Notes: generated from the sequence alone by a model not told the origin. A stretch of 34,232 bases of DNA from CALHVX01 sp964640725 (GCA_964640725.1 CAZXIJ010000034.1:1-34232); one strand, 5' to 3'. Counted from the first letter of the stretch, positions 6,975 to 15,044 are shown. Numbers and translations are program-made.

Positions 6975-8339
6975 ATGCTGAAGGGATTGCTGTGGTTTGT
7001 GCTCATCGTCGGCATTGTGCTGGGGGGACTGAGCCTTGCGCTCGGGCTGTCGCCGCTGGCGCTGTGGGCCAACGTGACCGTCGGGACCGCAATGGGCGCC
7101 AAGCTGGGCTGCTCGGGCCGCTATCTCACCGGGCTCGATGCCGATCAGGTGCAGGCCGATCTCGCCTCCTACTCGGCGGCGCTCGGCGCTGTCGACGTGG
7201 CCTACGACGACGAGCTGCAGCGGGCGACCGCAACGCTGTTCGGGCTGGCGCCGACCAGCGCCAGCTATCGGCAGCGCATGGGCTGTACCCTCGACATTGG
7301 CGATACCCGCGCGCTGGACGAGATCCAGGTGCCGACGGTGTCGCGCTCGACGGCACCCTGGCCAGCGGGCTCGGGCGCGCCGGACCGGGACGATGATCTG
7401 ACCCGGGTGCTGGCCGAGACCATGGCCCGGGACAACGCCGCTGGCGAGCAGACCCGGGCCTTGCTGGTGATACGAGATGGCCGCCTCGCCGCCGAACACT
7501 ATGCCGCTGGCTTCGATGCCGACACGCCGCATCTGGGCTGGTCCATGGGCAAAAGCGTGATGGGCATTCTGCTCGGCAACCTGGCCCAGAGCGGCAAAGT
7601 CGCCATGGACGAGCGCGACCTGTTCCCGGCCTGGGCGGATGACCCGCGGGCGCAGATCCGGGTCGATGCGTTGCTGCAGATGAGCAGTGGCCTGGACTTC
7701 AGCGAGGTCTACGCGCCGGGCAGCGATGCGACGCGCATGTTGTTCCTGGCTCGCAGCGCCGCAGACGTGCCGCTGGCCAGCCCGCTCGCCCATGAGCCTG
7801 GCACTCATTTCAGCTACTCATCGGGCACCACTAACCTGCTGGGCCGATTGGCCATGCAGCGTCTGGGGGGGCTGCAGGCGAGCTACGACTGGCTGCACCA
7901 GCAGCTCTTCGCGCCGCTGGCGATGGCCCGAACCGTGCTGGAGCCTGACCCGTCCGGCGAATTCGTGGGCAGCTCCTATGTGTTTGCCTCCGGCCGCGAC
8001 TGGGCCCGGCTCGGTCAGCTGCTGCTGGCGGGCGGCGCCCTGAACAACCACCGGGTGTTTCAGCAAAGCTGGCTGGCGCACGCGACGGCGCCCAATGAGA
8101 GTGCCAACGATCCGCGCTACGGCTATCAGCTGTGGCTCAACAGCGGCGGCGACGAATTGCGCTGGCCCGATCTGCCGCCGGATGCTTACGCGATGCAGGG
8201 CAACCGGGCACAGGTCGTCATGATCGTGCCATCAGCAGAACTGGTTCTGGTGCGCCTCGGCTGGTCGGCAGGCCGTTACCCCTTGAACGCAAACTTCGCG
8301 GCGCTGGTGGCAGCTGCCCGCCCGCAGCCTGCGACCTGA
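6975..8339 (+). CDS. Membrane-anchored serine hydrolase, class C beta-lactamase fold
   Basis: A 454-residue protein with one N-terminal membrane segment (about 4-25) followed by a beta-lactamase/transpeptidase-like domain. The SxxK motif is S190-M-G-K193 in LGWSMGKS, and the second motif is Y281-S-S in HFSYSSG. These place it with class C-type serine hydrolases and esterases (EstB and 6-aminohexanoate-dimer hydrolase relatives). The domain should face the periplasm. The ATG at 6975, with AGGTG upstream, places the start just before the hydrophobic segment. An upstream ATG at 6918 would add a non-hydrophobic tail. The DUF454 gene follows by 16 bp. The fold does not predict beta-lactam resistance; many relatives cleave esters, amides or peptides. 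Confidence 0.9.
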   Translation: MLKGLLWFVLIVGIVLGGLSLALGLSPLALWANVTVGTAMGAKLGCSGRYLTGLDADQVQADLASYSAALGAVDVAYDDELQRATATLFGLAPTSASYRQRMGCTLDIGDTRALDEIQVPTVSRSTAPWPAGSGAPDRDDDLTRVLAETMARDNAAGEQTRALLVIRDGRLAAEHYAAGFDADTPHLGWSMGKSVMGILLGNLAQSGKVAMDERDLFPAWADDPRAQIRVDALLQMSSGLDFSEVYAPGSDATRMLFLARSAADVPLASPLAHEPGTHFSYSSGTTNLLGRLAMQRLGGLQASYDWLHQQLFAPLAMARTVLEPDPSGEFVGSSYVFASGRDWARLGQLLLAGGALNNHRVFQQSWLAHATAPNESANDPRYGYQLWLNSGGDELRWPDLPPDAYAMQGNRAQVVMIVPSAELVLVRLGWSAGRYPLNANFAALVAAARPQPAT

Positions 8340-8355
8340 ATCGGCGGCCGATCGC

Positions 8356-8718
8356 ATGCGCGCGTTCTGGGTCGCTCTTGGGTTGCTGTCGCTTCTGCTC
8401 GGCGCGATCGGCGTGATCCTGCCGCTGCTGCCGACCACCCCCTTCGTGCTGCTGGCTGCGTTCGCGTTCAGCAAAGGCAGCCCGCGACTCCGGCAGTGGC
8501 TGCTCGATAGCGAAATCTTCGGCCCGATCATTGCCGATTGGGAGCAGTACGGCGCAATCGCGCCGCGCTACAAATGGATCGCCTGCGTCGTGATGGGGCT
8601 GACCTTCGCGGCCAGCGTTGCCCTGCGCCTGCCGGTCCTGGCGCTGGCGGCACAGGCCTTCTTTATGCTGGTGGCTGCCAGCTATGTGCTGTCGCGGCCG
8701 AACGGCCCTCGGCTTTGA
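8356..8718 (+). CDS. DUF454 (YbaN-family) inner-membrane protein
   Basis: A 120-residue membrane protein of the DUF454/YbaN type. An N-terminal hydrophobic helix (3-26) leads to LPLLPTTPFVLLAAFAF, a highly conserved family motif. The middle KGSPRLRQWLLDS and FGPIIADWEQYGAI segments match the family's cytoplasmic loop. Two further hydrophobic helices follow (about 76-115). The family is widespread, with no settled function. It is co-directional with the serine hydrolase gene, 16 bp downstream, and convergent with the cytochrome c lipoprotein gene. Confidence 0.92.
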   Translation: MRAFWVALGLLSLLLGAIGVILPLLPTTPFVLLAAFAFSKGSPRLRQWLLDSEIFGPIIADWEQYGAIAPRYKWIACVVMGLTFAASVALRLPVLALAAQAFFMLVAASYVLSRPNGPRL

Positions 8719-8750
8719 TGCCAGTGCGCCTGCTTTAGCCGGTAGCCCGC

Positions 8751-9278
8751 CTAGCGGGTCTGGTCTGCGAGGTAGCTGATCACCGCGATCCGATCTTCTT
8801 CTGCCGGCAGCCCGGCGAAGGCCATGGCGGTTCCCGACACGAGGCCGTTCGGGTTTTGCACAAAGGTGTTGAGCGTGTCTGCGTCCCAGACGATGCCCGC
8901 CTGCTGCAAGGCTTCGGAATAGCCGAAGCCTTCCTTGCTGGCCGCCGCCGCGCCGAACAGACCGTGCAGGTTCGGGCCAACCTTGTGATCGCCGCCGGCC
9001 TCCAGGGAATGGCAGGAGCGGCATTGCAGAAACAGGATCTTGCCGCGACGCAAAACGTCTTCGCCGGCGTTCGCAACGCTTGCTGCAATGGATGCCGTTG
9101 CAAGATTCCCGGCATCCGCCGGTGCGCTCGCCTGTGGTTCGGTCTCGGCGGCAGCCGGCGCGTCGCTGGTCGCAGGGCTTGTGGCGCCGTCTCCGCAACC
9201 GGTGCTCAGGAAGAGCAGCGCGGCGCCAAGCAGGATCGTTCGGGACAGGAGAGGGCGGGTATTACCGGTTCGTGTCAT
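8751..9278 (-). CDS. Class I c-type cytochrome lipoprotein
   Basis: A 175-residue exported cytochrome. The N-terminus has a basic start, a hydrophobic stretch and a lipobox LSTGC (Cys28), so it should be lipidated and held at a membrane facing the periplasm. A Pro/Ala/Glu-rich linker (30-70) leads to a single mono-haem domain with CRSCH (86-90), GPNLHGLFG (101-109) and the distal Met152 in GTAMAFAG. This layout matches small class I cytochromes c of the c550/c552 type. It is the last gene of the minus-strand cluster, 47 bp after the CpeT-like gene, and may accept electrons from a periplasmic oxidase or dehydrogenase. That link is inference. Only a weak GGAA precedes the ATG. Confidence 0.93.
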   Translation of the reverse strand: MTRTGNTRPLLSRTILLGAALLFLSTGCGDGATSPATSDAPAAAETEPQASAPADAGNLATASIAASVANAGEDVLRRGKILFLQCRSCHSLEAGGDHKVGPNLHGLFGAAAASKEGFGYSEALQQAGIVWDADTLNTFVQNPNGLVSGTAMAFAGLPAEEDRIAVISYLADQTR

Positions 9279-9325
9279 TTGAATTCCAGACTGTCTTTGT
9301 GGGGTCGAGGTACGAGATGCTGCGA

Positions 9326-10360
9326 TCAGAGCAGGTCTTCGTAGCGCTCCCGGAACTCGTAGCCTTCCAGGTAGCAGTAGAACATCAGACCATCGTGGTA
9401 CACGCCCAGGGAGCGCGAGCGCAGGTCGTTTACGGTGTAGGCGATGGATCGTTGCTCGCCGCTTTTGCGCACCGAGAAGTAGATGAAGTCCGGACGCTCG
9501 GTGTAGTAGGGATACTCTTTTTCCCGGATCAGCAGATCGAACGCCTGCCCATCGCTGGCACGGACCGCCGTGGCGAGGCCGCCCTGGCTGTGAACCGACA
9601 GCCCGTCGACGATTTGCTTCTCGGTTCCCGGCGCACCGAACTGCGCTTCGCACTGGTAGCGTTTAGCCCGTCGCAGCTGGTGCGGCTGGTCGCTCGGAAA
9701 GCCAATGTGCAGGGAGTCGTCGGCGACCAGGTAGGTTGCGTCGACCCGCCAGTATTTGTCCTGCGACAGTGTCAGGTTGTGCACGCTGTAGCGGCGCTTG
9801 GCGCCCTCACCGAAGACGCAGGCTTTGGGCTGCATCGCGCCTTTGAACTGGCCTGCATCCCGGCGCCAGATGACGTCGCACTCGTTCATGAAGAACACCT
9901 GGCCCAGCTTGAGCTTGGCCAGCCGTGCCGGGTCATCAAAGCCGCCCTGAAAGCGCTCCGCTTTGCGAAAGAACCCCTGCTGCATGCGAATGCCGCCGGC
10001 AGCGGGGTCAGAGCGAAAGGTGACCAGCCGCTGCCGCACGATCTGCGCCGGGTCGTTGTCCCGGTACTCCTCGACGTAGAAAACGTGGTCTCCAAAGGCC
10101 GGCGCGTCGATCCGTCGATGCAGGGTGTGCAGCCGTTCGTGGCGTTCTGCCGGCGGCGTGGCTGAGCGCGGGTCGGCCTCAAACCAGAGCTGACCTTCGT
10201 TATCGAACTCGCCCTCGAACCATTCCGTCAGGATCAGCAGGTCGCGGGCGTGGGGGTCTGACGGCCCCTGAGCTGCGTTGCTGACACCGGGGCTGACACC
10301 AGTTGCCAGCGCGGCGACCAGGGCCAGGCACCAGGCGCTGATGCGCTGCCGTGTGGCCAT
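9326..10360 (-). CDS. Exported CpeT/CpcT-like (DUF1001) protein
   Basis: A 344-residue protein with a signal peptide (about 1-30, hydrophobic core CLALVAALATGV). The body has CpeT/CpcT chromophore-lyase family features: the opening helix LLILTEWFEGEFDN (41-54), a VEEYRDNDPAQIVRQRL segment, and MNECDVIWRRDAGQFKG (158-174) followed by Cys181. It is longer than the roughly 200-residue cyanobacterial members, because of an insert and C-terminal extension ending in CYLEGYEFRERY. CpeT proteins attach bilins to phycobiliproteins in cyanobacteria; no phycobiliprotein is seen here, so the role is unknown. An alternative ATG at 10399 overlaps the amine oxidase stop as TGATG and would lengthen the n-region by 13 residues. 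The overlap suggests coupling whichever start is used. Confidence 0.75.
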   Translation of the reverse strand: MATRQRISAWCLALVAALATGVSPGVSNAAQGPSDPHARDLLILTEWFEGEFDNEGQLWFEADPRSATPPAERHERLHTLHRRIDAPAFGDHVFYVEEYRDNDPAQIVRQRLVTFRSDPAAGGIRMQQGFFRKAERFQGGFDDPARLAKLKLGQVFFMNECDVIWRRDAGQFKGAMQPKACVFGEGAKRRYSVHNLTLSQDKYWRVDATYLVADDSLHIGFPSDQPHQLRRAKRYQCEAQFGAPGTEKQIVDGLSVHSQGGLATAVRASDGQAFDLLIREKEYPYYTERPDFIYFSVRKSGEQRSIAYTVNDLRSRSLGVYHDGLMFYCYLEGYEFRERYEDLL

Positions 10361-10398
10361 GGCGCAGGTTGCGGCCGGCTGGGTTCCCTGCCGCCGCA

Positions 10399-11874
10399 TC
10401 AGCTGCGCATCAGAACATCGAGCGCGGCGCGCTCGCCGGACTCGAAGGCCCCTTCCATGCCGCGTTCCAGCAAAGCAGTGTGCTCTCCGGCGAAGTGAAT
10501 GTTGCCGTGCGGCTCGCGCATGTGCGGTGCAAAGCGTGAAACCTGTCCCGGCCGCCAGAACACCCAATCGCCAGCGCCGTGAACGTCCCGATGACAGGAC
10601 TGCACCATGACCGGCTCCAGAGCACCCTTCAGCGCCGGGCGCACGCGCTCGAGTTCCCGCAGGGTATAAGCGGCGACCTGGTCGTCCGTCATGAAATCGT
10701 ACTTGTAGGCGTCGTTGCCGTTGATGAACGCGATGGCGCTGCTCGGGGTACCGTCCTGGCCCCGGTTCAGGACTGCGAAGCGTTCAAAGGACTCGTCGCT
10801 CCAGATGCTCGGGGGCAGGCCGTCTTTCTCCCAGAACTTGTTCTTGAGCAGAAAGTGGACCTGAATCGAGATGCCGTAGTCGATCTCGTCAACCGCTGCC
10901 GCCATGCGAGGGTCCAGCCGCGGAAAGAACTTGACGTGGCGCATGACCGACTGGGGCATGCTGCACACCACCTGCTTTGCGCTGTAGGTCGTGCCGTCCA
11001 TGCAGTGCACGGTGACCTGGCTGCCATCGTCGTCGAAGGCGTACACGGTCTTGTTGATGAGCACGCCGTTGTTCAGGGAGTCGGCCATGGCGGCCGGCAG
11101 CCGGGAGTTGCCGCCTTCGACCTGCATCCAGGCCGGCTTGTCAGGGTTCGCCGCTGCACGCTTGTTGTTGAACTCGCCGACGGCGTAGCGGCGCAGCTCA
11201 TGCAGGGCCGAGGTGTTGTCCATGTGATCCGTATGGATCGTGACGTTCATCAATCGGATGGCTTCTTCGTTGAACTTCAGCTGCTCGCGAAGATAGGTCG
11301 ACTGCGGGATATCGAAGCGGTTGAAATCCGGCTTGATCCAGGCGTCGAGCGGCTGGCCGGAGAGCGGGTTGTTCTTGTGAGACAGCTTGAACAGCATCTG
11401 GTCCGGCAGCACGGTGCGGTCGTCGCCGCTCAGCGGGTTGAGCTTGCTCGTGGCCCAGTCATCGCCGAGCAGGTTTTCGCCGCGGATCCGAAAGTACTTG
11501 CCCGCAGAAGCCCCCAGTTGCTCCGGGTTAATCAGCGGCAGCTTCAGGGTGTTGGCAGTGTCGATCATGCGCGCGTAGTTGGCGCCAATAACCTCGCCAG
11601 CAGCCTCCGGCTTGCCGGGAATATCCATCAGCGTGTAGACCCGGCCGCCGATACGGTTGCGACCTTCCAGAGTCAGCACGTTCAGGCCCTGCTCCTCAAG
11701 AATGCGCGCTGCGTGCAGGCCGGAGAGGCCCGCGCCGATGACGATGACGTCGAGCCCCTTTTTCGCCCGGGCGACCCCGGGGGCGACCAGGGGGGCGGCG
11801 AGGATCGCGCCAGCTTGCAGAAAGCGGCGCCGGCCGATTTCTCGAGGGCTACGACTGCGTTGGCGGTTTGACAT
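10399..11874 (-). CDS. Tat-exported flavin amine oxidase
   Basis: A 491-residue FAD-dependent amine oxidase (monoamine oxidase/L-amino-acid oxidase superfamily). The N-terminus has a twin-arginine signal (GRRRFLQAG, Arg15-17) and a hydrophobic stretch ending near PGVARAKK, so the folded flavoprotein should be exported. The dinucleotide motif is VIGAGLSGLHAA (residues 46-57), with the following ExRxRxGGR motif (E70 to R78). The C-terminal FAD motif is HFAGEHTALLERGMEGAFESG. The gene starts at ATG 11874 with GGAG 7 nt upstream; a TTG just before it is a less likely start. It overlaps the CpeT-like gene by 1 nt if that gene uses its upstream ATG. The natural amine or other substrate is unknown. 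Confidence 0.93.
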   Translation of the reverse strand: MSNRQRSRSPREIGRRRFLQAGAILAAPLVAPGVARAKKGLDVIVIGAGLSGLHAARILEEQGLNVLTLEGRNRIGGRVYTLMDIPGKPEAAGEVIGANYARMIDTANTLKLPLINPEQLGASAGKYFRIRGENLLGDDWATSKLNPLSGDDRTVLPDQMLFKLSHKNNPLSGQPLDAWIKPDFNRFDIPQSTYLREQLKFNEEAIRLMNVTIHTDHMDNTSALHELRRYAVGEFNNKRAAANPDKPAWMQVEGGNSRLPAAMADSLNNGVLINKTVYAFDDDGSQVTVHCMDGTTYSAKQVVCSMPQSVMRHVKFFPRLDPRMAAAVDEIDYGISIQVHFLLKNKFWEKDGLPPSIWSDESFERFAVLNRGQDGTPSSAIAFINGNDAYKYDFMTDDQVAAYTLRELERVRPALKGALEPVMVQSCHRDVHGAGDWVFWRPGQVSRFAPHMREPHGNIHFAGEHTALLERGMEGAFESGERAALDVLMRS

Positions 11875-11904
11875 CAAATTGCTCCGTTGTTCGTTCTTGC
11901 TGCT

Positions 11905-12891
11905 TCAGGCTTCGAAGAGCTCGATCGGGAAGCCCTCAGGATCTTTGAAGATCAGGCTGCGGCCGCTCGGCAATAGCGGGCTGCCGTGCTCTCCGGGCGC
12001 TTGCAGGAGATCGACGCCGGCCCCGCGCAGCCTTGCTGCCATGGTATTCAAATCCGAGGTGGGAAAGCTCCACATGACCAGGCCCCTGGACGGTGGGCCA
12101 AGCGTTGGTGCCGGGCTGGCCTGGCGATGGCTGTGATGGTCGAGAAACACCAGGTAACCGGTCGCCGCGCCGGGCGCAAAGGCCTGCACAAAGCGCTCCT
12201 TTGTGCCCTGTTCGAGCCGCAGGCCCGAGGGCCCGTTCACCTCGAAGGTGGCATCCCGGCGAATTTCGTAGCCCAGGATATCCCGGTAAAATTCGATCAG
12301 CCCGTCGGTGTTGGCGACGCAGCGCGCGGAGTACGCGGCAGCGCCGATGGGCTCGGCTGCACTCATGGGCCCGACGGAGCGGAATCGCTCAGGCCGCCGC
12401 ACACCCAGGAGGTAGATATTCTCTGCTGTGGGAAAATGCACTTCTGCCGAGATGTACTCCTCGCCGGTGGGCGATGTGAATGCCATCTCCTTGATGCCGA
12501 TCGCCGAATCGATGCCATGCTTGTGCAGCTGTTGCTCCCATCGGGGCATGTCCAGCATCGGAAAACCCAGAGACAGGCCGCCAAGAATCTGGCCCTCGGT
12601 TTTCGGGCGAACGCTCGGTCCAGCTTCGGGGCTCGCCATGATGCGGATCTGAACGTTGCGCCCGGCGTCAGTGCGGTTGCTCCCGCAGATCGTGAGGGCG
12701 CTCGCCGCAGGCATACCCAGGTAGCGGGCCGCTGCGGCGGCATCGCCGTTCCAGGGGTCGCAGCTTTGCCCCAGCCCCGCGGTCAGAGCCTCGACAAAGG
12801 GCGCGGCATCGGCAAACAGGCAGGTGACGGTGTGCAGCGGCCCGACCAGCGCGTCCTGGCCTGTGCTGGTCGGTTCAAAAAGATCTTCCAT
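11905..12891 (-). CDS. Two-module VOC (glyoxalase/dioxygenase-fold) protein
   Basis: A 328-residue protein built of two vicinal-oxygen-chelate modules (about 16-165 and 182-327). Module 1 opens at PLHTVTCLFAD with His20 and includes SAEVHFPT near 148-154. Module 2 has the typical NTDGLIEFYRDILGYEIRRD (194-213) and ends KDPEGFPIELFEA with Glu324. This plan fits ring-cleaving dioxygenases, lactoylglutathione lyase relatives and other metal-dependent VOC enzymes. The exact metal ligands cannot be fixed by eye. It starts 3 nt after the DUF1330 stop and precedes the amine oxidase by 30 nt, so all three are probably one transcript. The substrate is unknown. Confidence 0.88.
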   Translation of the reverse strand: MEDLFEPTSTGQDALVGPLHTVTCLFADAAPFVEALTAGLGQSCDPWNGDAAAAARYLGMPAASALTICGSNRTDAGRNVQIRIMASPEAGPSVRPKTEGQILGGLSLGFPMLDMPRWEQQLHKHGIDSAIGIKEMAFTSPTGEEYISAEVHFPTAENIYLLGVRRPERFRSVGPMSAAEPIGAAAYSARCVANTDGLIEFYRDILGYEIRRDATFEVNGPSGLRLEQGTKERFVQAFAPGAATGYLVFLDHHSHRQASPAPTLGPPSRGLVMWSFPTSDLNTMAARLRGAGVDLLQAPGEHGSPLLPSGRSLIFKDPEGFPIELFEA

Positions 12892-12894
12892 GCC

Positions 12895-13191
12895 TTACTC
12901 CGGCGTCTCGACCAGAATGACCTCGCAGTCAGCCAGGCCTTCCCGCAGTTTTTTCGCGGCGCCGTACTCCGGGCTGTTCCAGAACTTTTCTGCCGCTTCC
13001 CGGCTGGGCCATTTTGACAGCGCGACGGAGCTGTAGCCTTCCAGAGTGCCTTCAAGCAGGGTGGCTCCCGGAGCGACGAACAGATACTCGCCGCCGAACT
13101 TTGCGACCAGCTCGGCGGTCTGCGCTCCGTAGCCGGCGCGAAACTGGTCCCGATCGTGGATCTTGGCGGCGATCATCATGTAGGCAGGCAT
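12895..13191 (-). CDS. DUF1330 family protein
   Basis: A 98-residue protein of the DUF1330 type, a dimeric ferredoxin-like (dimeric alpha-beta barrel) fold. It opens PAYMMIAAKIHDRDQFRAGY and continues with FGGEYLFVAPGATLLEG and VALSKWPSREAAEKFWNSPEY, all characteristic family segments. AAGGAAA precedes the ATG. Members often sit in catabolic operons as small enzymes or accessory proteins, but no general function is established. It lies between the alpha/beta hydrolase gene and the VOC gene. Confidence 0.93.
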   Translation of the reverse strand: MPAYMMIAAKIHDRDQFRAGYGAQTAELVAKFGGEYLFVAPGATLLEGTLEGYSSVALSKWPSREAAEKFWNSPEYGAAKKLREGLADCEVILVETPE

Positions 13192-13224
13192 GGCGTTTCC
13201 TTATTGGATTGTGGGCGCTTCGCG

Positions 13225-14040
13225 CTAGCTGGCAGACAGCAGCGCATCGATGTGTTCCGCGAGCGCTGCAGCGTGCAGCTCCATGAACCCGTGATGCCAT
13301 TCGGGATGGTCATACAGCTGGCCGTTGCGGATGTAGTCCATGGTGCGCGGCGTCATCTGGTACAGGTCATCGCCCGGGTTCAGCAGCGAAATTCGGTGCG
13401 GTAGCGACGCGATCGCCTCGGGAAACTCGCGGTTGTACTCGAAGACCGCATGGTGCCCCCACTCGTAGGCTTCACCGCCCCGCAGCATCTCGGCCAGGCT
13501 GACGGCCTGCATTTCCAACGTGGTTTCCGGGCTGCGGTTGTTGTTCAGCAGTCCCCAGAGGTGCAGGAACCGCGTGCCTTCTTCGTCCAGCGGGATGGGC
13601 GTAAACACCCCCCTCAGGGTTTCCAGTTCAGCCTCAGTCAATACGGCCGCGGAGGACAACACAATGCTGCCGATCTCTGCGGGGCGCTGCGTGGCGACCG
13701 CGACGGCAAGCTTGGCACCGGCGTGGATTCCGAACAGGTCCACCTTGCCGTCCCCGGCACACAGCTTGAGCTGGTCAATGACATCCCAAATCGCCGCTGC
13801 GTAGTCCTGGGCGGTAATGGGCTGGGGCGGTGGCGCAGATTCGCCGTAGCCGGGAAAATCCGGGGCAATGGCCAGACGCCGCTTGCCCAGCTGTGGCAGC
13901 AGATGTTCGAAGTTGCGTCCTGATTGCGGAAACATGTGCAGGCAAACGAGCGGCCGGCTGTCAGTATCCTGGGAACCGCAGCTGCGCAGGTGCACTTGGC
14001 CATAGCGGCCGTCGACGAAGCTTCGAGTCAGGCTGGTCAT
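13225..14040 (-). CDS. Alpha/beta hydrolase with His in the nucleophile elbow
   Basis: A 271-residue alpha/beta-hydrolase fold protein. The strand-3 motif is LVCLHMFPQSGRNF (31-44) and the DFPGYGES loop is at 61-68. The elbow reads LFGIHAGAK: the usual G-x-S-x-G is G104-I-H106-A-G108, with His for the nucleophilic Ser. The C-terminal His region PEWHHGFMELHA is kept. Some bacterial alpha/beta hydrolases do carry a GxHxG elbow, so this may be a recognised subfamily rather than a mutation. Its chemistry is not known to me. ATG 14040 is chosen because an upstream frame to 14118 would add a tail with no family resemblance. It is the first gene after the IclR regulator and its putative operator. 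Confidence 0.9.
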   Translation of the reverse strand: MTSLTRSFVDGRYGQVHLRSCGSQDTDSRPLVCLHMFPQSGRNFEHLLPQLGKRRLAIAPDFPGYGESAPPPQPITAQDYAAAIWDVIDQLKLCAGDGKVDLFGIHAGAKLAVAVATQRPAEIGSIVLSSAAVLTEAELETLRGVFTPIPLDEEGTRFLHLWGLLNNNRSPETTLEMQAVSLAEMLRGGEAYEWGHHAVFEYNREFPEAIASLPHRISLLNPGDDLYQMTPRTMDYIRNGQLYDHPEWHHGFMELHAAALAEHIDALLSAS

Positions 14041-14097
14041 TGGTTTTGCCCGCGTAGGGAGAGGGCAGGGTGCCCTTTGATGCGTAACATGGTACAA

Positions 14098-14122
14098 GTA
14101 TGTGATTGATATGTACACATAC
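14098..14122. promoter_or_regulatory. Inverted repeat, candidate IclR operator
   Basis: GTATGTG (14098-14104) and CACATAC (14116-14122) form a perfect 7-bp inverted repeat with an 11-bp spacer. It lies in a locally AT-rich patch between the IclR gene and the first structural gene. Three GTAC tetranucleotides occur in the same 35 bp. The placement, about 58 bp before the hydrolase start and downstream of the regulator gene, suits an operator or promoter. The assignment rests on position and symmetry only. Confidence 0.4.
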
Positions 14123-14166
14123 GAGTACGATTCCTCAGCGACCCGTGCCGGCGCCCCGGCGGCGGG

Positions 14167-14958
14167 TCATGCGGACCTGGCTGTGGCCGCGCCAGGGCTC
14201 GGAAGAGGATGCAGCGTCTGGATCCGGTGCTCTGCCGCCAACCGCGCGATGGCGGCCCGGTGCTGGGCCTGATGTTGGGTGATTCGCTCGCTCGGGCCGA
14301 CCACGCCGATCACCAGGGTCTCTGCGGTGCGCGTCAGCACCGGCACGCACACGGCGCCGATGCCTTCGATGAAGAGGTCGCAGCGGCAGACCGTACCCTG
14401 GTCGGCCAGCTCCTCAAGAATGTCGGCGATCTGCTCTTGATTGCTGGCGATCGCCTGTTGCTGGTCGCTCTGGCCGATCCGTGCAATAAACGCATCGCGC
14501 TCCGGGGCCGGCATCTCTGCGAGGGTGGCGATACCCGTGAGCGACTGCGTCACGGGCATCTGCGTGCCGTGTTTGACGCTGATGCCAACGATATGCCGGG
14601 ACTCCAGCCCGTGCAGAATTTTGACCTGGGTATCGAGCCGGCGGCTGATATTGACCGTCTCCCGGGTCTCGCGATTGAGCGCGTCCATGAACTCCAGAAT
14701 ATTGGGTTCGCGATCGAGCAGGTCCGCAACCCAGGCAACGATCGCGGGCAGCCGGGAGGAGGGGCGGTAGGTCCAGTCCGACGGGTTGAAGTCGGCGTAG
14801 CCCAGCTCCTGCATGCTTTTCAGCAACGCATGCGTGCTCGTCAGCGGGTAATCCAGGCGACGCGCGATTTCTTTGGCCGGCAGCGGGCGCTGTTCCTGGT
14901 GGAACAGCTCCAGCACCTCGAAGACCCGGCGAACGGACTTAACGGTTTTTTCAGTCAT
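14167..14958 (-). CDS. IclR-family transcriptional regulator
   Basis: A 263-residue IclR-type regulator. The winged HTH (about 7-70) reads VKSVRRVFEVLELFHQEQRP, then PAKEIARRLDYPLTSTHALLKSM, the recognition helix region. The C-terminal effector domain (about 80-250) has EPNILEFMDALNRETRETVNI, GIATLAEM and the CVPVLT and VIGVVGPSERI strands. IclR proteins usually sense small aromatic or carboxylic metabolites and control adjacent catabolic genes. It is upstream of and co-directional with the hydrolase-DUF1330-VOC-oxidase cluster and divergent from the FGE-like gene. No Shine-Dalgarno stands before ATG 14958; the start is set by the domain boundary. Confidence 0.94.
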   Translation of the reverse strand: MTEKTVKSVRRVFEVLELFHQEQRPLPAKEIARRLDYPLTSTHALLKSMQELGYADFNPSDWTYRPSSRLPAIVAWVADLLDREPNILEFMDALNRETRETVNISRRLDTQVKILHGLESRHIVGISVKHGTQMPVTQSLTGIATLAEMPAPERDAFIARIGQSDQQQAIASNQEQIADILEELADQGTVCRCDLFIEGIGAVCVPVLTRTAETLVIGVVGPSERITQHQAQHRAAIARLAAEHRIQTLHPLPSPGAATARSA

Positions 14959-15044
14959 GGCAGCAGCATACCGCCAGCCGGATGGCAGCGGGAGCGCAGA
15001 TCCTCGCGCCCGTACCGGAAACTGCAACAACGAAGGAGATGACG

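Noticed and set aside
6975..8339. Beta-lactam resistance gene
   Set aside because: The SxxK and YSS motifs fit the wider class C-type serine hydrolase family, in which most members are esterases or peptidases. Nothing in the sequence points specifically to beta-lactam hydrolysis.
8742..8757. Short CCCGC/GCGGG hairpin at the convergent end of the DUF454 and cytochrome genes
   Set aside because: The stem is only 5 bp with a 3-nt loop and no T-run; such structures are frequent by chance in GC-rich DNA.
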